Assembly: GCA_900105225.1 (NCBI GenBank)
Contig: LT629764.1
Location: 5,104,501 to 5,168,500, forward strand
Direction of reading: 5' to 3'
DNA length: 64,000 bases
Source of the DNA: Paenibacillaceae bacterium GAS479
GTDB taxonomy: Bacteria > Bacillota > Bacilli > Paenibacillales > Paenibacillaceae
In this document: positions 18,059 to 27,058 of the stretch, one piece after another
Layout: each line of letters opens with the position of its first letter
How positions within the stretch are numbered: position 1 is the stretch's first letter
The notes under the pieces: model-generated
What the model saw: the letters and a program-made list of their open reading frames with translations, nothing else
Told to the model about the DNA's origin: nothing
Databases searched by the model: none
Position numbers and translations under genes: made by a program

Positions 18059-19018
18059 ATGGGAAAGCCTAATGTGGTGGTTAGTGCAAATAAAAATACA
18101 GGGAACTCGAATCTGAATCGCCTCGTCGGAGTTTTACAAAAATGGGGATTGCCAGCGGTGTTGTTGGGACCATTTCTCATCCTAATTACCGTGTTTTTTA
18201 TAGCACCCGTTGTATTAATTGTTATTTTGGCATTTACGAATATGGACTCATCTATGGTCTGGGATTTAAACGGATTACTGAATTTCAAGAAGATGGCCTC
18301 CGATCCCAACTTAGGCGAAATCATGCTGAATACGGTTTTTTATGTAACGCTCACCTTATCGCTGAATATCTTTTTGGGACTTTCATTAGCCCTACTGACC
18401 ACCTATTTCATCAAACAGGAATCGGTCGGCCTGATCATTCGGACGATTTGGATGTTGCCAAGGATTTCACCTCCAGTCGTTTATATCCTCCTGTGGTTAT
18501 GGTTTTTTGATCCAAGCCAATACGGAGTTTTAAACAGCTTGCGAATGATATTTGATATGCCTCCGGCAAATTTCCTAGCGGATCAACCTATGACAGCGAT
18601 CGTTTTGGCAAATGGACTTATTGGAGCCTCGTACGGAATGATCATTTTCTCAGCGGCGATCAAATCGATTCCAGGAGACTTGTTCATGGCGGCAAGAGTG
18701 GATGGTGCTGCAGAACGATCGATTATTTTTGATATTATTATCCCCGCTGTGAAATGGCCGCTTATGTTCGTTACGTTATGGCAGCTACTGTCTCTGCTCA
18801 CTTCCTATGAATACATCCTTCTGTTGACCAAAGGCGGACCGTTGTTCGAAACCGAGGTGCTGGCGCTGTATTCCTACCATAAAGCATTCCAAAGCTTCGA
18901 ATATGGTTATGGATCTGCTGTTGCGCTTGTTCTTGTCGTCATTGCTTTGATCTGCACGTTCATTTTCTGGAGAATATTTGGAATGGATAAAATGATCAAG
19001 TCGTCGAGAATCGAATAA
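18059..19018 (+). CDS. Sugar ABC importer permease, MalF type
   Basis: A 319-residue CUT1 permease with a short cytoplasmic N-terminus and six TM segments. The EAA-type loop is visible around LFMAARVDGAAERSIIFDIIIPAVKWP. GGGGGAG precedes the ATG. It forms a channel with the next gene and is the third gene of the LacI-regulated operon. The predicted partners are the binding lipoprotein upstream and the ATPase downstream. Confidence 0.9.
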   Translation: MGKPNVVVSANKNTGNSNLNRLVGVLQKWGLPAVLLGPFLILITVFFIAPVVLIVILAFTNMDSSMVWDLNGLLNFKKMASDPNLGEIMLNTVFYVTLTLSLNIFLGLSLALLTTYFIKQESVGLIIRTIWMLPRISPPVVYILLWLWFFDPSQYGVLNSLRMIFDMPPANFLADQPMTAIVLANGLIGASYGMIIFSAAIKSIPGDLFMAARVDGAAERSIIFDIIIPAVKWPLMFVTLWQLLSLLTSYEYILLLTKGGPLFETEVLALYSYHKAFQSFEYGYGSAVALVLVVIALICTFIFWRIFGMDKMIKSSRIE

Positions 19019-19033
19019 AGGACGGGGGGACGC

Positions 19034-19885
19034 ATGTTGAAAACACAAAAAAGCCGACTGCCCTCGATGACTGCATATGTCGTTTTGGGCATCATTACAC
19101 TGCCTATTATATTTATGTATATTTGGCTGCTTTTGAATTCGTTTACAACGGGGATGAAATATGGGGTTATTCCAACGAATTTGACGTTTGATAACTGGCA
19201 GTTCATTTGGTCGAACGTTGTCATCAATGGCACGGAGATGCCAAGTATTTGGACCGCTACGCTGAATTCCTTCCTATTTGCCGGCTCTTTAACGGTTTTG
19301 GAGTTGATTATCGGCGTGATGGCGGGTTATGCGTTGTCTCGTCTGAACTTCCCCGGGCGACAGGGATTACTGAAAACAACGATGCTGCTGCATGCTTTTC
19401 CTAGCGTTGCGCTGCTGATTGCCGTCTTTTACATTTTGAACTTTTTAGGTTTATTCGACTCGCTGTGGGGCGTCATCCTTGTCAAAACGGCTTTGCAAAT
19501 TCCAATGACAGCATGGATTATTAAAGGCTTTTTCGATGATGTTTCCTGGGATGTGGAGTGGGCGGGGTTAATCGATGGCTGCACGCGCTTCAAAGTGTGG
19601 TATACGATTGTCATCCCATTGATCAAGCCTGGCATCGCGGCCGTCGCCATCTTTGCTTTCCTGGCCGGATGGTCGGAGTTTCTACTCTTGTACACGTTTA
19701 TTCTAAGCGATGAAAATATTACCTTGGCCTCTTATCTGCAGAAATTGATGAGCAACCCCAACGTCATCAATTATGGTCTTTTAAGCGCCGTATCCATTTT
19801 CTACATGATTCCGGTTCTGTTGTTCTTCATCTTCACTCAAAAATCGCTCATGCAAGTAAACGCAACGGGAGGAAAAGGTGTATGA
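19034..19885 (+). CDS. Sugar ABC importer permease, MalG type
   Basis: A 283-residue CUT1 permease, second channel subunit, with the EAA loop around VEWAGLIDGCTRFKVWYTIVIPLIKPG. GGGGGGAC precedes its ATG. The ATPase gene overlaps its last four bases, which ties permease and ATPase production together. Confidence 0.9.
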   Translation: MLKTQKSRLPSMTAYVVLGIITLPIIFMYIWLLLNSFTTGMKYGVIPTNLTFDNWQFIWSNVVINGTEMPSIWTATLNSFLFAGSLTVLELIIGVMAGYALSRLNFPGRQGLLKTTMLLHAFPSVALLIAVFYILNFLGLFDSLWGVILVKTALQIPMTAWIIKGFFDDVSWDVEWAGLIDGCTRFKVWYTIVIPLIKPGIAAVAIFAFLAGWSEFLLLYTFILSDENITLASYLQKLMSNPNVINYGLLSAVSIFYMIPVLLFFIFTQKSLMQVNATGGKGV

Positions 19886-20946
19886 AAATCGAGCTGAAGC
19901 AAGTTACGAAAGCCTTCAATAAGCAAGGTAATGCCGTTAATGACTTGTCGCTCACGATCCAGGATGGTGAATTTGTTGCACTGCTTGGACCGAGCGGTTG
20001 CGGGAAATCAACTACGATGCTGATGCTCGCGGGAATTTACAAACCTACGGATGGCACGATTTATTTTGATAATGAGCCTATTAATCATGTAGAGCCGAAG
20101 GATCGCAACATCGGAATGGTGTTCCAAAGCTACGCTCTCTATCCTCATATGACAGTGCTCGAAAATATTATGTTTCCCCTTAAGCAGATGAAGGTTCCAA
20201 AATCTGACCGAGTTTTTCGTGCGCATGCAGCGGCCGAACAAGTGCAATTAGGCCATCTAACCGCACGTAAACCTAGTGAGCTATCGGGCGGTCAGCAGCA
20301 ACGGGTCGCTTTGGCCAGAGCGATCGTCAAAAAACCTCGTTTGTTGCTGCTCGACGAACCGCTGTCCAATCTGGATGCTCGGATGAAAATTGAGATGCGC
20401 GAGGAGATTCGTCATTTGCAAAAGGAAATCGGAATTACGACGGTAATGGTTACGCATGACCAGGAAGAAGCGATGACGATCGCTGACCGCGTAGCGGTAA
20501 TGAAGGATGGTTCTCTTATTCAGTACAGTACTCCGATGGATCTTTACAATAAAGCTTCAAATTTATTCGTCGCTCAGTTTATCGGCACGCCGCCTATGAA
20601 CTTCATAAGTGGAGACTTAATGAAGCTCGGCGAATCTTACACGTTCCAAGAAAATCAACAAAGCCGTTTGATTGGCATCCGTCCTTATGATCTCAAGCTT
20701 GGCGATCAAGGCAATGTCATTATGAATGCGACGGTAAGCCTCGTTGAGCCGCTCGGCCATTCCAATCTTGTTAGTGCCAGAATTGGCGATAAGCTAGTGC
20801 GTTTTTTTGCGGATGCGTCCTATCGCGCTGAGCGCGGTACGTCTATTGTATGTTCCGCAGATTTGCAAAAAATCGCTGTGTTCGATAAATCCACCGGCCA
20901 AAGCATAGACACAGAACATTGCATTAAGGAGGCTTTTGCTGTATGA
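19882..20946 (+). CDS. Sugar ABC importer ATPase, MsmX/UgpC type
   Basis: A 354-residue cytoplasmic ATPase. Walker A GPSGCGKST (about 37-45), Q-loop VFQSYALYPHM, signature LSGGQQQRVALARA, Walker B LLLLDEPLSNLDA and the switch VTHDQEEAM are all intact. A C-terminal TOBE-type regulatory domain with GIRPYDLKLG follows. It energises the permeases just upstream and might also serve importers in this window that lack an ATPase. It overlaps its neighbours on both sides by four bases. Confidence 0.93.
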   Translation: MKIELKQVTKAFNKQGNAVNDLSLTIQDGEFVALLGPSGCGKSTTMLMLAGIYKPTDGTIYFDNEPINHVEPKDRNIGMVFQSYALYPHMTVLENIMFPLKQMKVPKSDRVFRAHAAAEQVQLGHLTARKPSELSGGQQQRVALARAIVKKPRLLLLDEPLSNLDARMKIEMREEIRHLQKEIGITTVMVTHDQEEAMTIADRVAVMKDGSLIQYSTPMDLYNKASNLFVAQFIGTPPMNFISGDLMKLGESYTFQENQQSRLIGIRPYDLKLGDQGNVIMNATVSLVEPLGHSNLVSARIGDKLVRFFADASYRAERGTSIVCSADLQKIAVFDKSTGQSIDTEHCIKEAFAV

Positions 20947-21755
20947 GTCAGGAGTTTGAAAAGTCATTATTACAGTCCGCTATCGAATATGCCAAGCAAG
21001 CAGGCGAGCTAATCCGTGCCCAAACTGGAAACTGGGACCAGATTCTGGAGAAAAAGAACGGTTCCGACCTGGTTACGAATGTTGATCTACTCAGCGAAGC
21101 GCTTTTGAAAAGCCTAATTTCGGCCCATTACAGCGATCACTGGATACTTTCGGAAGAAGATAACGGCACCTTAAATTCTTACGAGGCCTTGATAAGCAAG
21201 GGGGCGGGATACGGCTGGATTATCGATCCGATTGACGGAACGACGAATTTCATTCACGGCATTCCCCATTTTGCCGTATCGATCGGAATTGTGCGAGATC
21301 AAGAGACGATTATCGGGGTTGTTTATAATCCGCTGAACGAAGAGCTGTTCTATGCGAGAAGGAATGGAGGAGCCTACCGTAACGGCAAATTAATCACCTC
21401 GGGGAGAGAACAAAGGCTGCAGGAGGCGTTGCTCGCAACCGGCTTTCAAGCCGACCAGTGGGCACCCCAATCGCTGCTTGTCAAACAAATGGACCATTTG
21501 GCAGGAGCCTGCCGCAACTTGCGAATTATCGGTGCAGCTAGTCTCGACCTATGCTGGATTGCCATGGGAAGATTGACGGGATTTTGGCATAAGGGGCTTC
21601 ATCCTTGGGATACGTCAGCAGCCGCTTTAATTCTTCGTGAAGCCGGCGGGCGATTGACCGATTTTAACGGCAATGAATATGAACTTCATCATGACACTCT
21701 TGTCGCTTCGAATAGCACGATCCATGACGAGCTTCTAGCTGGACTTACTAGGTAG
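20943..21755 (+). CDS. Inositol monophosphatase family protein
   Basis: A 270-residue Mg2+-dependent phosphatase of the IMPase/SuhB family. Metal-binding motifs are intact: EED near residue 75, DPIDGTTNF near 95-103, and WDTSAAALILREAGG near the C-terminus. Translationally coupled to the ATPase gene (ATGA overlap). Within an importer operon it probably dephosphorylates the imported compound or an intermediate; inositol phosphate, glycerophosphoinositol or another sugar phosphate are possible. The specific substrate is not shown by the sequence. Confidence 0.88.
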   Translation: MSQEFEKSLLQSAIEYAKQAGELIRAQTGNWDQILEKKNGSDLVTNVDLLSEALLKSLISAHYSDHWILSEEDNGTLNSYEALISKGAGYGWIIDPIDGTTNFIHGIPHFAVSIGIVRDQETIIGVVYNPLNEELFYARRNGGAYRNGKLITSGREQRLQEALLATGFQADQWAPQSLLVKQMDHLAGACRNLRIIGAASLDLCWIAMGRLTGFWHKGLHPWDTSAAALILREAGGRLTDFNGNEYELHHDTLVASNSTIHDELLAGLTR

Positions 21756-21772
21756 AAAGGAGGTAGCATGCC

Positions 21773-22696
21773 ATGATCGAAATTTTCACCTCTGAAATGA
21801 CATCGGCACATAAGCAATGGATGGAGCTTGTGAGGAAAGGGACGATTTCGGCTACGGAGTATTACCAGCTCTCGATTGCTCAGCTTGAATTGTTAAAAAA
21901 AGCATGCCCGGACAATGTGGCCTATGTATCCTGGCAAGCGGAGTATTACCATCTCGATGGGAATCTGCGTCGTTCTGGCGAGCAATATCGTTCCGTATTG
22001 GAACAGGACCCGCCGATGGAACTTTCGGACCAAGAAATCCGGCTGATCAAGAAATTTTGCCCAATGCTCCACACAACGGCAGAGGAATGTTTTCCTTTGA
22101 ATGATGTGGTGGCGATCCACCATCCAACGCTTCCGTTGATCGGCTACCATCTGTTCTGGGCGGATGACTACGATTATCCCGACGATTTTGAGCCATGCGA
22201 TCATGAGGAAATATGGATTGAGTACGATCCTGGCGAGGAATATGTGACGAAGGTGATGAGCTTTTTCCACAGTCGGGTCATTCAGTCCGAGGCAGCAGCA
22301 GAAGAAGCGCGGAACAACGGGCAACGTGCAATCATCCGTGTTGAATGGGGTAAACATGGCTCGTTGTTAAAAGGATGGGAGGAGATGACGGAGCCGTTGA
22401 CCGGTGTGCCCATCATGGACTGGTTGCAAAAGACCTATGACCATGTAAGCTCAGGTGGACGAGAGGCTGCTCATCCCCTGAAACGATTCTGGCCCGAACG
22501 ATACACCGGCACGTTTGAAGAGTACACCGATTTTTCAGTGCCGGCTGATCCGTTAGATTGGCTCGAGCAGAAGCCGCTTATGTTCAAAACACGCTGGGCT
22601 AATGCCATTTTGCAAACCAGTTGTCTCCTTTATAACTTTCATCCAAAAATGGAATGGCCCGAACGCTTTTATCAAAGTGAACGCAATCCATATTAA
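21773..22696 (+). CDS. Unrecognised 307-residue protein
   Basis: I do not recognise this family. Residues about 1-110 look helical and TPR-like (a repeat-like LLKKACPDNVAYVSWQAEYY, then a second pair with RSGEQYRSVLEQDP). The rest is rich in Trp, Asp and Glu, with a YDYPDDFEPCDHEEIWIEYD acidic stretch and many aromatic residues. No signal peptide or TM segment. GGAGG precedes the ATG by 8 bases. It follows the IMPase gene by 17 bases, and its stop overlaps the first possible start of the next gene (TAATG), so it belongs to the same operon. Confidence 0.8.
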   Translation: MIEIFTSEMTSAHKQWMELVRKGTISATEYYQLSIAQLELLKKACPDNVAYVSWQAEYYHLDGNLRRSGEQYRSVLEQDPPMELSDQEIRLIKKFCPMLHTTAEECFPLNDVVAIHHPTLPLIGYHLFWADDYDYPDDFEPCDHEEIWIEYDPGEEYVTKVMSFFHSRVIQSEAAAEEARNNGQRAIIRVEWGKHGSLLKGWEEMTEPLTGVPIMDWLQKTYDHVSSGGREAAHPLKRFWPERYTGTFEEYTDFSVPADPLDWLEQKPLMFKTRWANAILQTSCLLYNFHPKMEWPERFYQSERNPY

Positions 22697-22713
22697 TGGA
22701 ACGGGGTGGAAGG

Positions 22714-24042
22714 ATGTTTAAGAAACTCATCGTAACTTCGCTTGCCATTTTGTTGACGGTTCCTGCCATTGTTCTCTCGCAAGCAGTGCCAGTAAGTGCA
22801 AATTCCGTTTATGCAAGTGAAGGGGATGTGTTGGCTCGGTATCAAGCGGTTGCAGAAAAGTTCGCCCCTGATATTCATCAGGAAGTGCGTCAAAAAGGGA
22901 CCAGCAAACCGGGTTACTTAAACTTCACCTACGGCTATGATATTTCGGCCGATTTCATCACGAATGTTAATTATGACGGAGATTGGAAAGCGAATAACAA
23001 TTGGGATCGCCTGGGTGATTTTCGCACCACGTTGCAATCCTATGTGTATTACGATGTCAAAGAGACAGAAACCCATTATTTTATTAGCTACTGGAATTAT
23101 TATGCGAGAGATGACAGCGACATCCATCAGGATCGGCATGAGAATGATATGGAGGGTATGTTCCTACTCGTTCGCAAAGGAGCTGAAAATCTCGGCTTCG
23201 GCCAGCCGGTATTCGCTTCGCTCAAGCAGCATGGCACTTATTATCAATATCACATTCAAGGTGTCAGCTCAGGCTTCACGAATGGAAACGATAATTTTGA
23301 CGGGACGATTACGATGCGGGATGGCACACATCCGGAAGTGTTCGCCTCTTCAAACGGCAATGTATTGGAGATCAGCACAACACGTTTTGGCCATAACTTA
23401 AGCCCTTGGAGTCCGAACAAAGGCTTTGGCGGAATAAAGTATCAGGTTGGCTCCACAGCTGCGATCCCGGATCGGACAACGGTCATGAATGCCTACAACG
23501 CCGGCACGTACACGCCTGTGTCCTATCAAGCGGTGCCGCTAACTCCACTGTGGGATCGACGCACCGAATACGGCGACCCTTATTTATTCGATTCATTCGG
23601 GGTATTCAATGGCGGCGACGGAATGGATGACTCTGCGAATGCACCATGGGGCTCAGGGTATAAGGATCATGACAGCCCTACAGGCCAAGTTTTCTTCGAC
23701 CCGGCTAATTTGGTTGATTATATGCTGAATAATCTCGGTACCTATTCGTATACGTATGTGAAAAGAGACGGGATGGGCAATGATTTACCCGGCGTGTATT
23801 TATACGAGCATCCTAATCGTCAAGGCAGAATGCTGCATACGACTCAAAACATCGGTGATCTGCGGAACAGCCTCGTAGGGAACGATTCCATCACTTCCGT
23901 GTCGATTATTGGATCTCAGTATAACGCTACATTGTACGCGGATCTCAGCTTTCAAGGGGCAGGCCAAGCCTTTGCGGAAGGTCTCACCAATATTTCCAAT
24001 GGACCGATGGATGATAAAGCGACTTCAGTTATGGTGAATTGA
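22714..24042 (+). CDS. Secreted protein with C-terminal beta/gamma-crystallin domain
   Basis: A 442-residue secreted protein; signal peptide MFKKLIVTSLAILL..., cleavage near SANS. ATG 22714 directly follows GGGGTGGAAGG; an earlier ATG at 22696 is possible. The central region has YFISYWNYYARDDSD and a RHENDMEG motif, weakly like the HxxDxE centre of NPP1/VPS62-type proteins. The last 85 residues are a beta/gamma-crystallin domain: VYLYEHPNRQG and TLYADLSFQG halves, each with a Ca2+ site of the N/D-N/D-x-x-S/T-S type (NDSITS at 390-395, DDKATS at 433-438). Role unknown; perhaps a Ca2+-stabilised extracellular enzyme or toxin-like protein. Confidence 0.75.
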   Translation: MFKKLIVTSLAILLTVPAIVLSQAVPVSANSVYASEGDVLARYQAVAEKFAPDIHQEVRQKGTSKPGYLNFTYGYDISADFITNVNYDGDWKANNNWDRLGDFRTTLQSYVYYDVKETETHYFISYWNYYARDDSDIHQDRHENDMEGMFLLVRKGAENLGFGQPVFASLKQHGTYYQYHIQGVSSGFTNGNDNFDGTITMRDGTHPEVFASSNGNVLEISTTRFGHNLSPWSPNKGFGGIKYQVGSTAAIPDRTTVMNAYNAGTYTPVSYQAVPLTPLWDRRTEYGDPYLFDSFGVFNGGDGMDDSANAPWGSGYKDHDSPTGQVFFDPANLVDYMLNNLGTYSYTYVKRDGMGNDLPGVYLYEHPNRQGRMLHTTQNIGDLRNSLVGNDSITSVSIIGSQYNATLYADLSFQGAGQAFAEGLTNISNGPMDDKATSVMVN

Positions 24043-24073
24043 CTAGATTTATATACTTTCAACTTATCCCGTT

Positions 24074-24106
24074 AAGACAGCTAACCATTGGCTGTCTTTT
24101 TTTTTT
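24074..24106 (+). terminator. Terminator after crystallin-tailed gene
   Basis: AAGACAGC (24074-24081) pairs with GCTGTCTT (24091-24098), followed by a run of ten T. It belongs to the same AAGACAGC/GCTGTCTT family as the terminators of the three sigma-K cassettes downstream. Confidence 0.92.
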
Positions 24107-24164
24107 GATGAATAGATATAGAGCGCCAAATTAAGAGGTCAGATAGCTTTTTAATCAATTTACA

Positions 24165-24183
24165 AACATACAGTATGTATGTT
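24165..24183. promoter_or_regulatory. Palindromic operator, probably for the TetR regulator
   Basis: Arms AACATAC (24165-24171) and GTATGTT (24177-24183) are separated by five bases. It lies 36 bases before the VOC gene, whose neighbour encodes a TetR repressor, so autoregulation of the two-gene operon is the simplest reading. Confidence 0.6.
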
Positions 24184-24218
24184 AAATTGAAATAAATAAA
24201 CTCAAAGGAGAGTTGGAA

Positions 24219-24662
24219 ATGAAAATTACCGGCTTTTATCCCGTCCTCATTACGGAGGAAGTAACGGCTACCGCTAATTTCTATCGAGAATGGTTTGGCT
24301 TCGAAACTGTCTTTGAAGCAGATTGGTATGTCAGCCTGCAGATGAAGAGAGACGAGGGAACGGCGTTCGAGCTGGCTATCCTCAAGCTTGGACATCCCAC
24401 CATTCCAGCTGCTTTTCGTGACTCAGTCAGCGGATTGATTCTTAACATCGAGGTGGATGATGTGGACGCCGAATATGAACGACTTATAAAAAACGCACAA
24501 CTTCCTCTGCAACTAGATATTCGTGATGAACAATTCGGCCAGCGGCATTTTATAACGAGCGATCCAAACGGTGTTATGATTGATGTCATCAAGATCATCC
24601 CCCCATCGGACGCCTTTAATGAGCAATATAAAGAGAAGGTATGGGATGAGAAGAAAGGTTGA
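24219..24662 (+). CDS. VOC (glyoxalase/bleomycin-resistance/dioxygenase) family protein
   Basis: A 147-residue protein of the vicinal-oxygen-chelate fold, made of two beta-alpha-beta-beta-beta modules: [16 protein letters not shown] in the first and [18 protein letters not shown] in the second. AAAGGAGAG precedes ATG 24219. It is co-transcribed with a TetR regulator 6 bases downstream, so it may be a detoxifying or binding protein for the effector sensed by TetR. Substrate unknown. Confidence 0.82.
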   Translation: MKITGFYPVLITEEVTATANFYREWFGFETVFEADWYVSLQMKRDEGTAFELAILKLGHPTIPAAFRDSVSGLILNIEVDDVDAEYERLIKNAQLPLQLDIRDEQFGQRHFITSDPNGVMIDVIKIIPPSDAFNEQYKEKVWDEKKG

Positions 24663-24668
24663 CCCTTA

Positions 24669-25256
24669 ATGAAAAGAAACAAGGAAGAAACGAAGGAAAC
24701 CGTTATAAAACTGATAGAAGTTGCTCGAAAAAACTTCACGGAGATTGGCTACGCCAATTCTTCATTGGAAGTCATCGCTGCGGAAGCAGAGCTGACACGA
24801 GGTGCAGTTTATCATCATTTCAAGAGTAAAAAAAAGTTATTTCAGCTTGTACTGGAATCGATCCAAAAAGAAGTCGGAGATCAAGTTGAGCAAGCAGCAT
24901 CCGCTAGTGAACAGTCATGGGAACAATTGATACTTGGGTGTCGCGCCTTCGTATCATCAGCCGTCGAACCACAAAGGAAACGGATCCTGCTCATTGATGG
25001 CCCTTCTGTTTTAGGCTGGGAAGCCTGGCGCATCATGGACGAAGAGAATTCCATGCGCCATTTGCGCGAGCAGTTGCAGCTGATGCAACAACAGGGACAT
25101 CTCAAGCCGCTGCCCCTGCATGCAATGACGCATTTTCTTTCAGGGGCCCTGAACGAATCTGCCCTGTGGATTGCCGAGAGCCCGGATACGGACAAGTCTC
25201 TTGAAGAGGTGATGTCCGTCATCTCAGCTGTTATTCAAAGTCTTAGCATACAATGA
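24669..25256 (+). CDS. TetR-family transcriptional regulator
   Basis: A 195-residue repressor. The N-terminal HTH is clear: NFTEIGYANSSLEVIAAEA followed by LTRGAVYHHFKSKKKLF. The C-terminal half is an all-helical ligand domain. It follows the VOC gene by 6 bases and has a weak ribosome site inside that gene, so translation is probably coupled. The palindrome at 24165-24183 is its likely operator. Confidence 0.9.
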   Translation: MKRNKEETKETVIKLIEVARKNFTEIGYANSSLEVIAAEAELTRGAVYHHFKSKKKLFQLVLESIQKEVGDQVEQAASASEQSWEQLILGCRAFVSSAVEPQRKRILLIDGPSVLGWEAWRIMDEENSMRHLREQLQLMQQQGHLKPLPLHAMTHFLSGALNESALWIAESPDTDKSLEEVMSVISAVIQSLSIQ

Positions 25257-25279
25257 TAGATTTTCGAGCATTAACCTAG

Positions 25280-25308
25280 TACCAATCTATTAAAACCTCC
25301 ATATATTA
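25280..25308 (+). promoter_or_regulatory. Predicted sigma-K promoter, cassette 1
   Basis: ACC (25281-25283), exactly 16 bases, then CATATATTA (25300-25308) matches the late mother-cell sigma-K consensus mACm-N16-CATAnnnTA except for one weak position in the -35. The element is conserved in front of all three paralogues. Confidence 0.7.
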
Positions 25309-25333
25309 TGGTATCAAATAGGAGGTGTTTAAT

Positions 25334-25795
25334 ATGGCTATTGTTTTTTTGGATGAACGGCTATCCACTCTCCAGACCGATAGCAACGGTACCGATCTTA
25401 TAACCAGTACACCGTTATTGATTGGAGATATCGGACTTCAAGTCGTAGCAGCTCAGCTTGTCCCAGAGCACATAAATAGTGTAATAGTGTCGTTGGTGGG
25501 AATGGTAGGGGTTGTCGCAATTGAAGGAATCAATATAAACATTACGATTAGTATCGAACGAAATGGGGCAGACACGTTTGGGTCTGGTACCGTAATATTC
25601 CAGCAAGTTTTCAACTCGCAAGGAATATCAGCTTACGGTGCTTTCCCTATCGTTGCGGGTGACTTCCCTCCTGCGGAAGCTGTGTTGGCAGGACAAATTC
25701 GCTATACCATGTTTGTTAGCGTCTCAAATACGACACAAACATTAGCCGGCCCTGTAACATTTAACGGAATTGCTTCGACTGGAACAACGACTTAG
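25334..25795 (+). CDS. Small beta-rich protein, paralogue 1, probable spore-surface protein
   Basis: A 153-residue protein starting MAIVFLDERL at ATG 25334, with AGGAGGTG in front; an in-frame GTG at 25325 overlaps that site and is less likely. The sequence alternates hydrophobic and polar residues like a beta-sandwich and has conserved blocks GDIGLQVVAAQ, GSGTVIF, AGQIRYT and GPVTFNG, shared with two downstream paralogues. No signal peptide or TM segment. The sigma-K promoter suggests mother-cell expression and deposition on the spore. It may be related to exosporium protein C-like proteins, but I cannot confirm this. Confidence 0.8.
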   Translation: MAIVFLDERLSTLQTDSNGTDLITSTPLLIGDIGLQVVAAQLVPEHINSVIVSLVGMVGVVAIEGININITISIERNGADTFGSGTVIFQQVFNSQGISAYGAFPIVAGDFPPAEAVLAGQIRYTMFVSVSNTTQTLAGPVTFNGIASTGTTT

Positions 25796-25825
25796 AGTAA
25801 ATAAATCCCAAAGGTTTTTACCATT

Positions 25826-25852
25826 AAGGCAGCCAATTACAGGCTGTCTTTT
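25826..25852 (+). terminator. Terminator, cassette 1
   Basis: AAGGCAGCC (25826-25834) pairs with GGCTGTCTT (25842-25850) with one G-T, followed by TT and a CG. It is related in sequence to the terminators of the other two cassettes. Confidence 0.8.
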
Positions 25853-25968
25853 CGTGCTGATAAATTGATGCTTGCCAATAGCTGCGGAGTTATGTTTGAT
25901 TATAGGGAGCTTTAGAAACGGCATTCATCTGTTAGGTTAAATCAATACATACAAGGAGCGATCCACAG

Positions 25969-27045
25969 TTGAAAAGGGCTAGAAATGTAGCAGTGTTGGT
26001 ATATGAAAAAGTGGATTTGCTTGATGTTGCGGGTCCCTTTGATGTTTTTGCCTTGTCGAGCAAATGGGGGGAGGACTTTAACGTGTACACGGTAGGAGAG
26101 AGTTCGATTCCGGTGAACACGATAAGCGGCCTGAGTATGAATCCCAAGCACAGCTTTGATGATTGTCCTACACCGGATATTCTAATTGTGCCAGGAGGCA
26201 TAGGTGCGCGGACAACGATGTACGATGAATCTATTACGACCTGGATACGTAAAACGGCCGAGCAGGCCGAGCTTGTGTTGTCTGTTTGCTCAGGAGCGCT
26301 CCTGTTGGCTACAGCAAATCTACTGGGTGGCTTAAAGGTTACGACCCATCGCAGAGCCTTTGATCTATTGCGACAGGTTATACCTCAATCGGCCACTGTT
26401 GTTGAGAATGTTCGTTATGTTGATAACGGCAAAATCATCTTATCAGCCGGTGTGACCGCGGGGATCGATGCGGCGATTCATATCGTTTCTAGGCTGCATG
26501 GTTCAGAGAGAGCTCTTGAAACCGCGTCAATGCTGGAACATGACTGGAGTGGGCGGCTCATAGTAAGAAAGGCTCAAAGCGAGGATATTGACGCCATGCA
26601 GCAATTATATGTAGAAGCTGCCAAGTGGATTAGTTCCATGAAAGGGATTCTTCAATGGGGTGAAGAAGATTTTACCCGGGAATATATTGAGCAATTTATC
26701 CATGAAAAAGAAGTTTTCGTCGCTTATATAAACGGTGAACTCGCTGGCTGCTTCTCTATTCAATGGGAATATGAAATGATATGGGGCGACTTGTTCCATG
26801 ATCAAGCCGGTTACGTGCATCGACTAGCCGTTTCGCGGAATATTAAGGGACAGGGGATCGGAAGCCGATTGCTGGATTGGGCAGAAGCTTATATTAAAAA
26901 TAAAGGAAAGGCATGGATGCGTCTGGACTGCATGGCTGACAATCCACCATTGAATGATTACTATCAAAGCCAAGGTCTGGTCTATTGTGGGAGACATAAT
27001 GATTCTAGATGGAGCGCGAATTTATATGAGCGTAAAATTAAGTAG
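25969..27045 (+). CDS. DJ-1/PfpI-domain protein fused to GNAT acetyltransferase
   Basis: A 358-residue two-domain protein. Residues about 1-190 form a DJ-1/PfpI-type alpha/beta domain like the sensor half of GlxA/AraC regulators, with the elbow LSVCSGALLLA (Cys107). Residues about 195-355 form a GNAT acetyltransferase with the acetyl-CoA loop NIKGQGIGSRLL. It starts with TTG 25969 after AAGGAGCG. It lies between two spore-protein cassettes and has its own weakly defined promoter region. The fusion suggests an enzyme or sensor acting on one small molecule; no DNA-binding domain is present. Confidence 0.85.
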   Translation: MKRARNVAVLVYEKVDLLDVAGPFDVFALSSKWGEDFNVYTVGESSIPVNTISGLSMNPKHSFDDCPTPDILIVPGGIGARTTMYDESITTWIRKTAEQAELVLSVCSGALLLATANLLGGLKVTTHRRAFDLLRQVIPQSATVVENVRYVDNGKIILSAGVTAGIDAAIHIVSRLHGSERALETASMLEHDWSGRLIVRKAQSEDIDAMQQLYVEAAKWISSMKGILQWGEEDFTREYIEQFIHEKEVFVAYINGELAGCFSIQWEYEMIWGDLFHDQAGYVHRLAVSRNIKGQGIGSRLLDWAEAYIKNKGKAWMRLDCMADNPPLNDYYQSQGLVYCGRHNDSRWSANLYERKIK

Positions 27046-27058
27046 ATCAATAACCTAG

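Noticed and set aside
25291-25328. ACCTCC upstream of GGAGGT in the three spore-type cassettes, which could form a hairpin hiding the ribosome site.
   Set aside because: ACCTCC lies between the predicted -35 and -10 of the sigma-K promoter, so it should not be transcribed; the complementarity is probably accidental.
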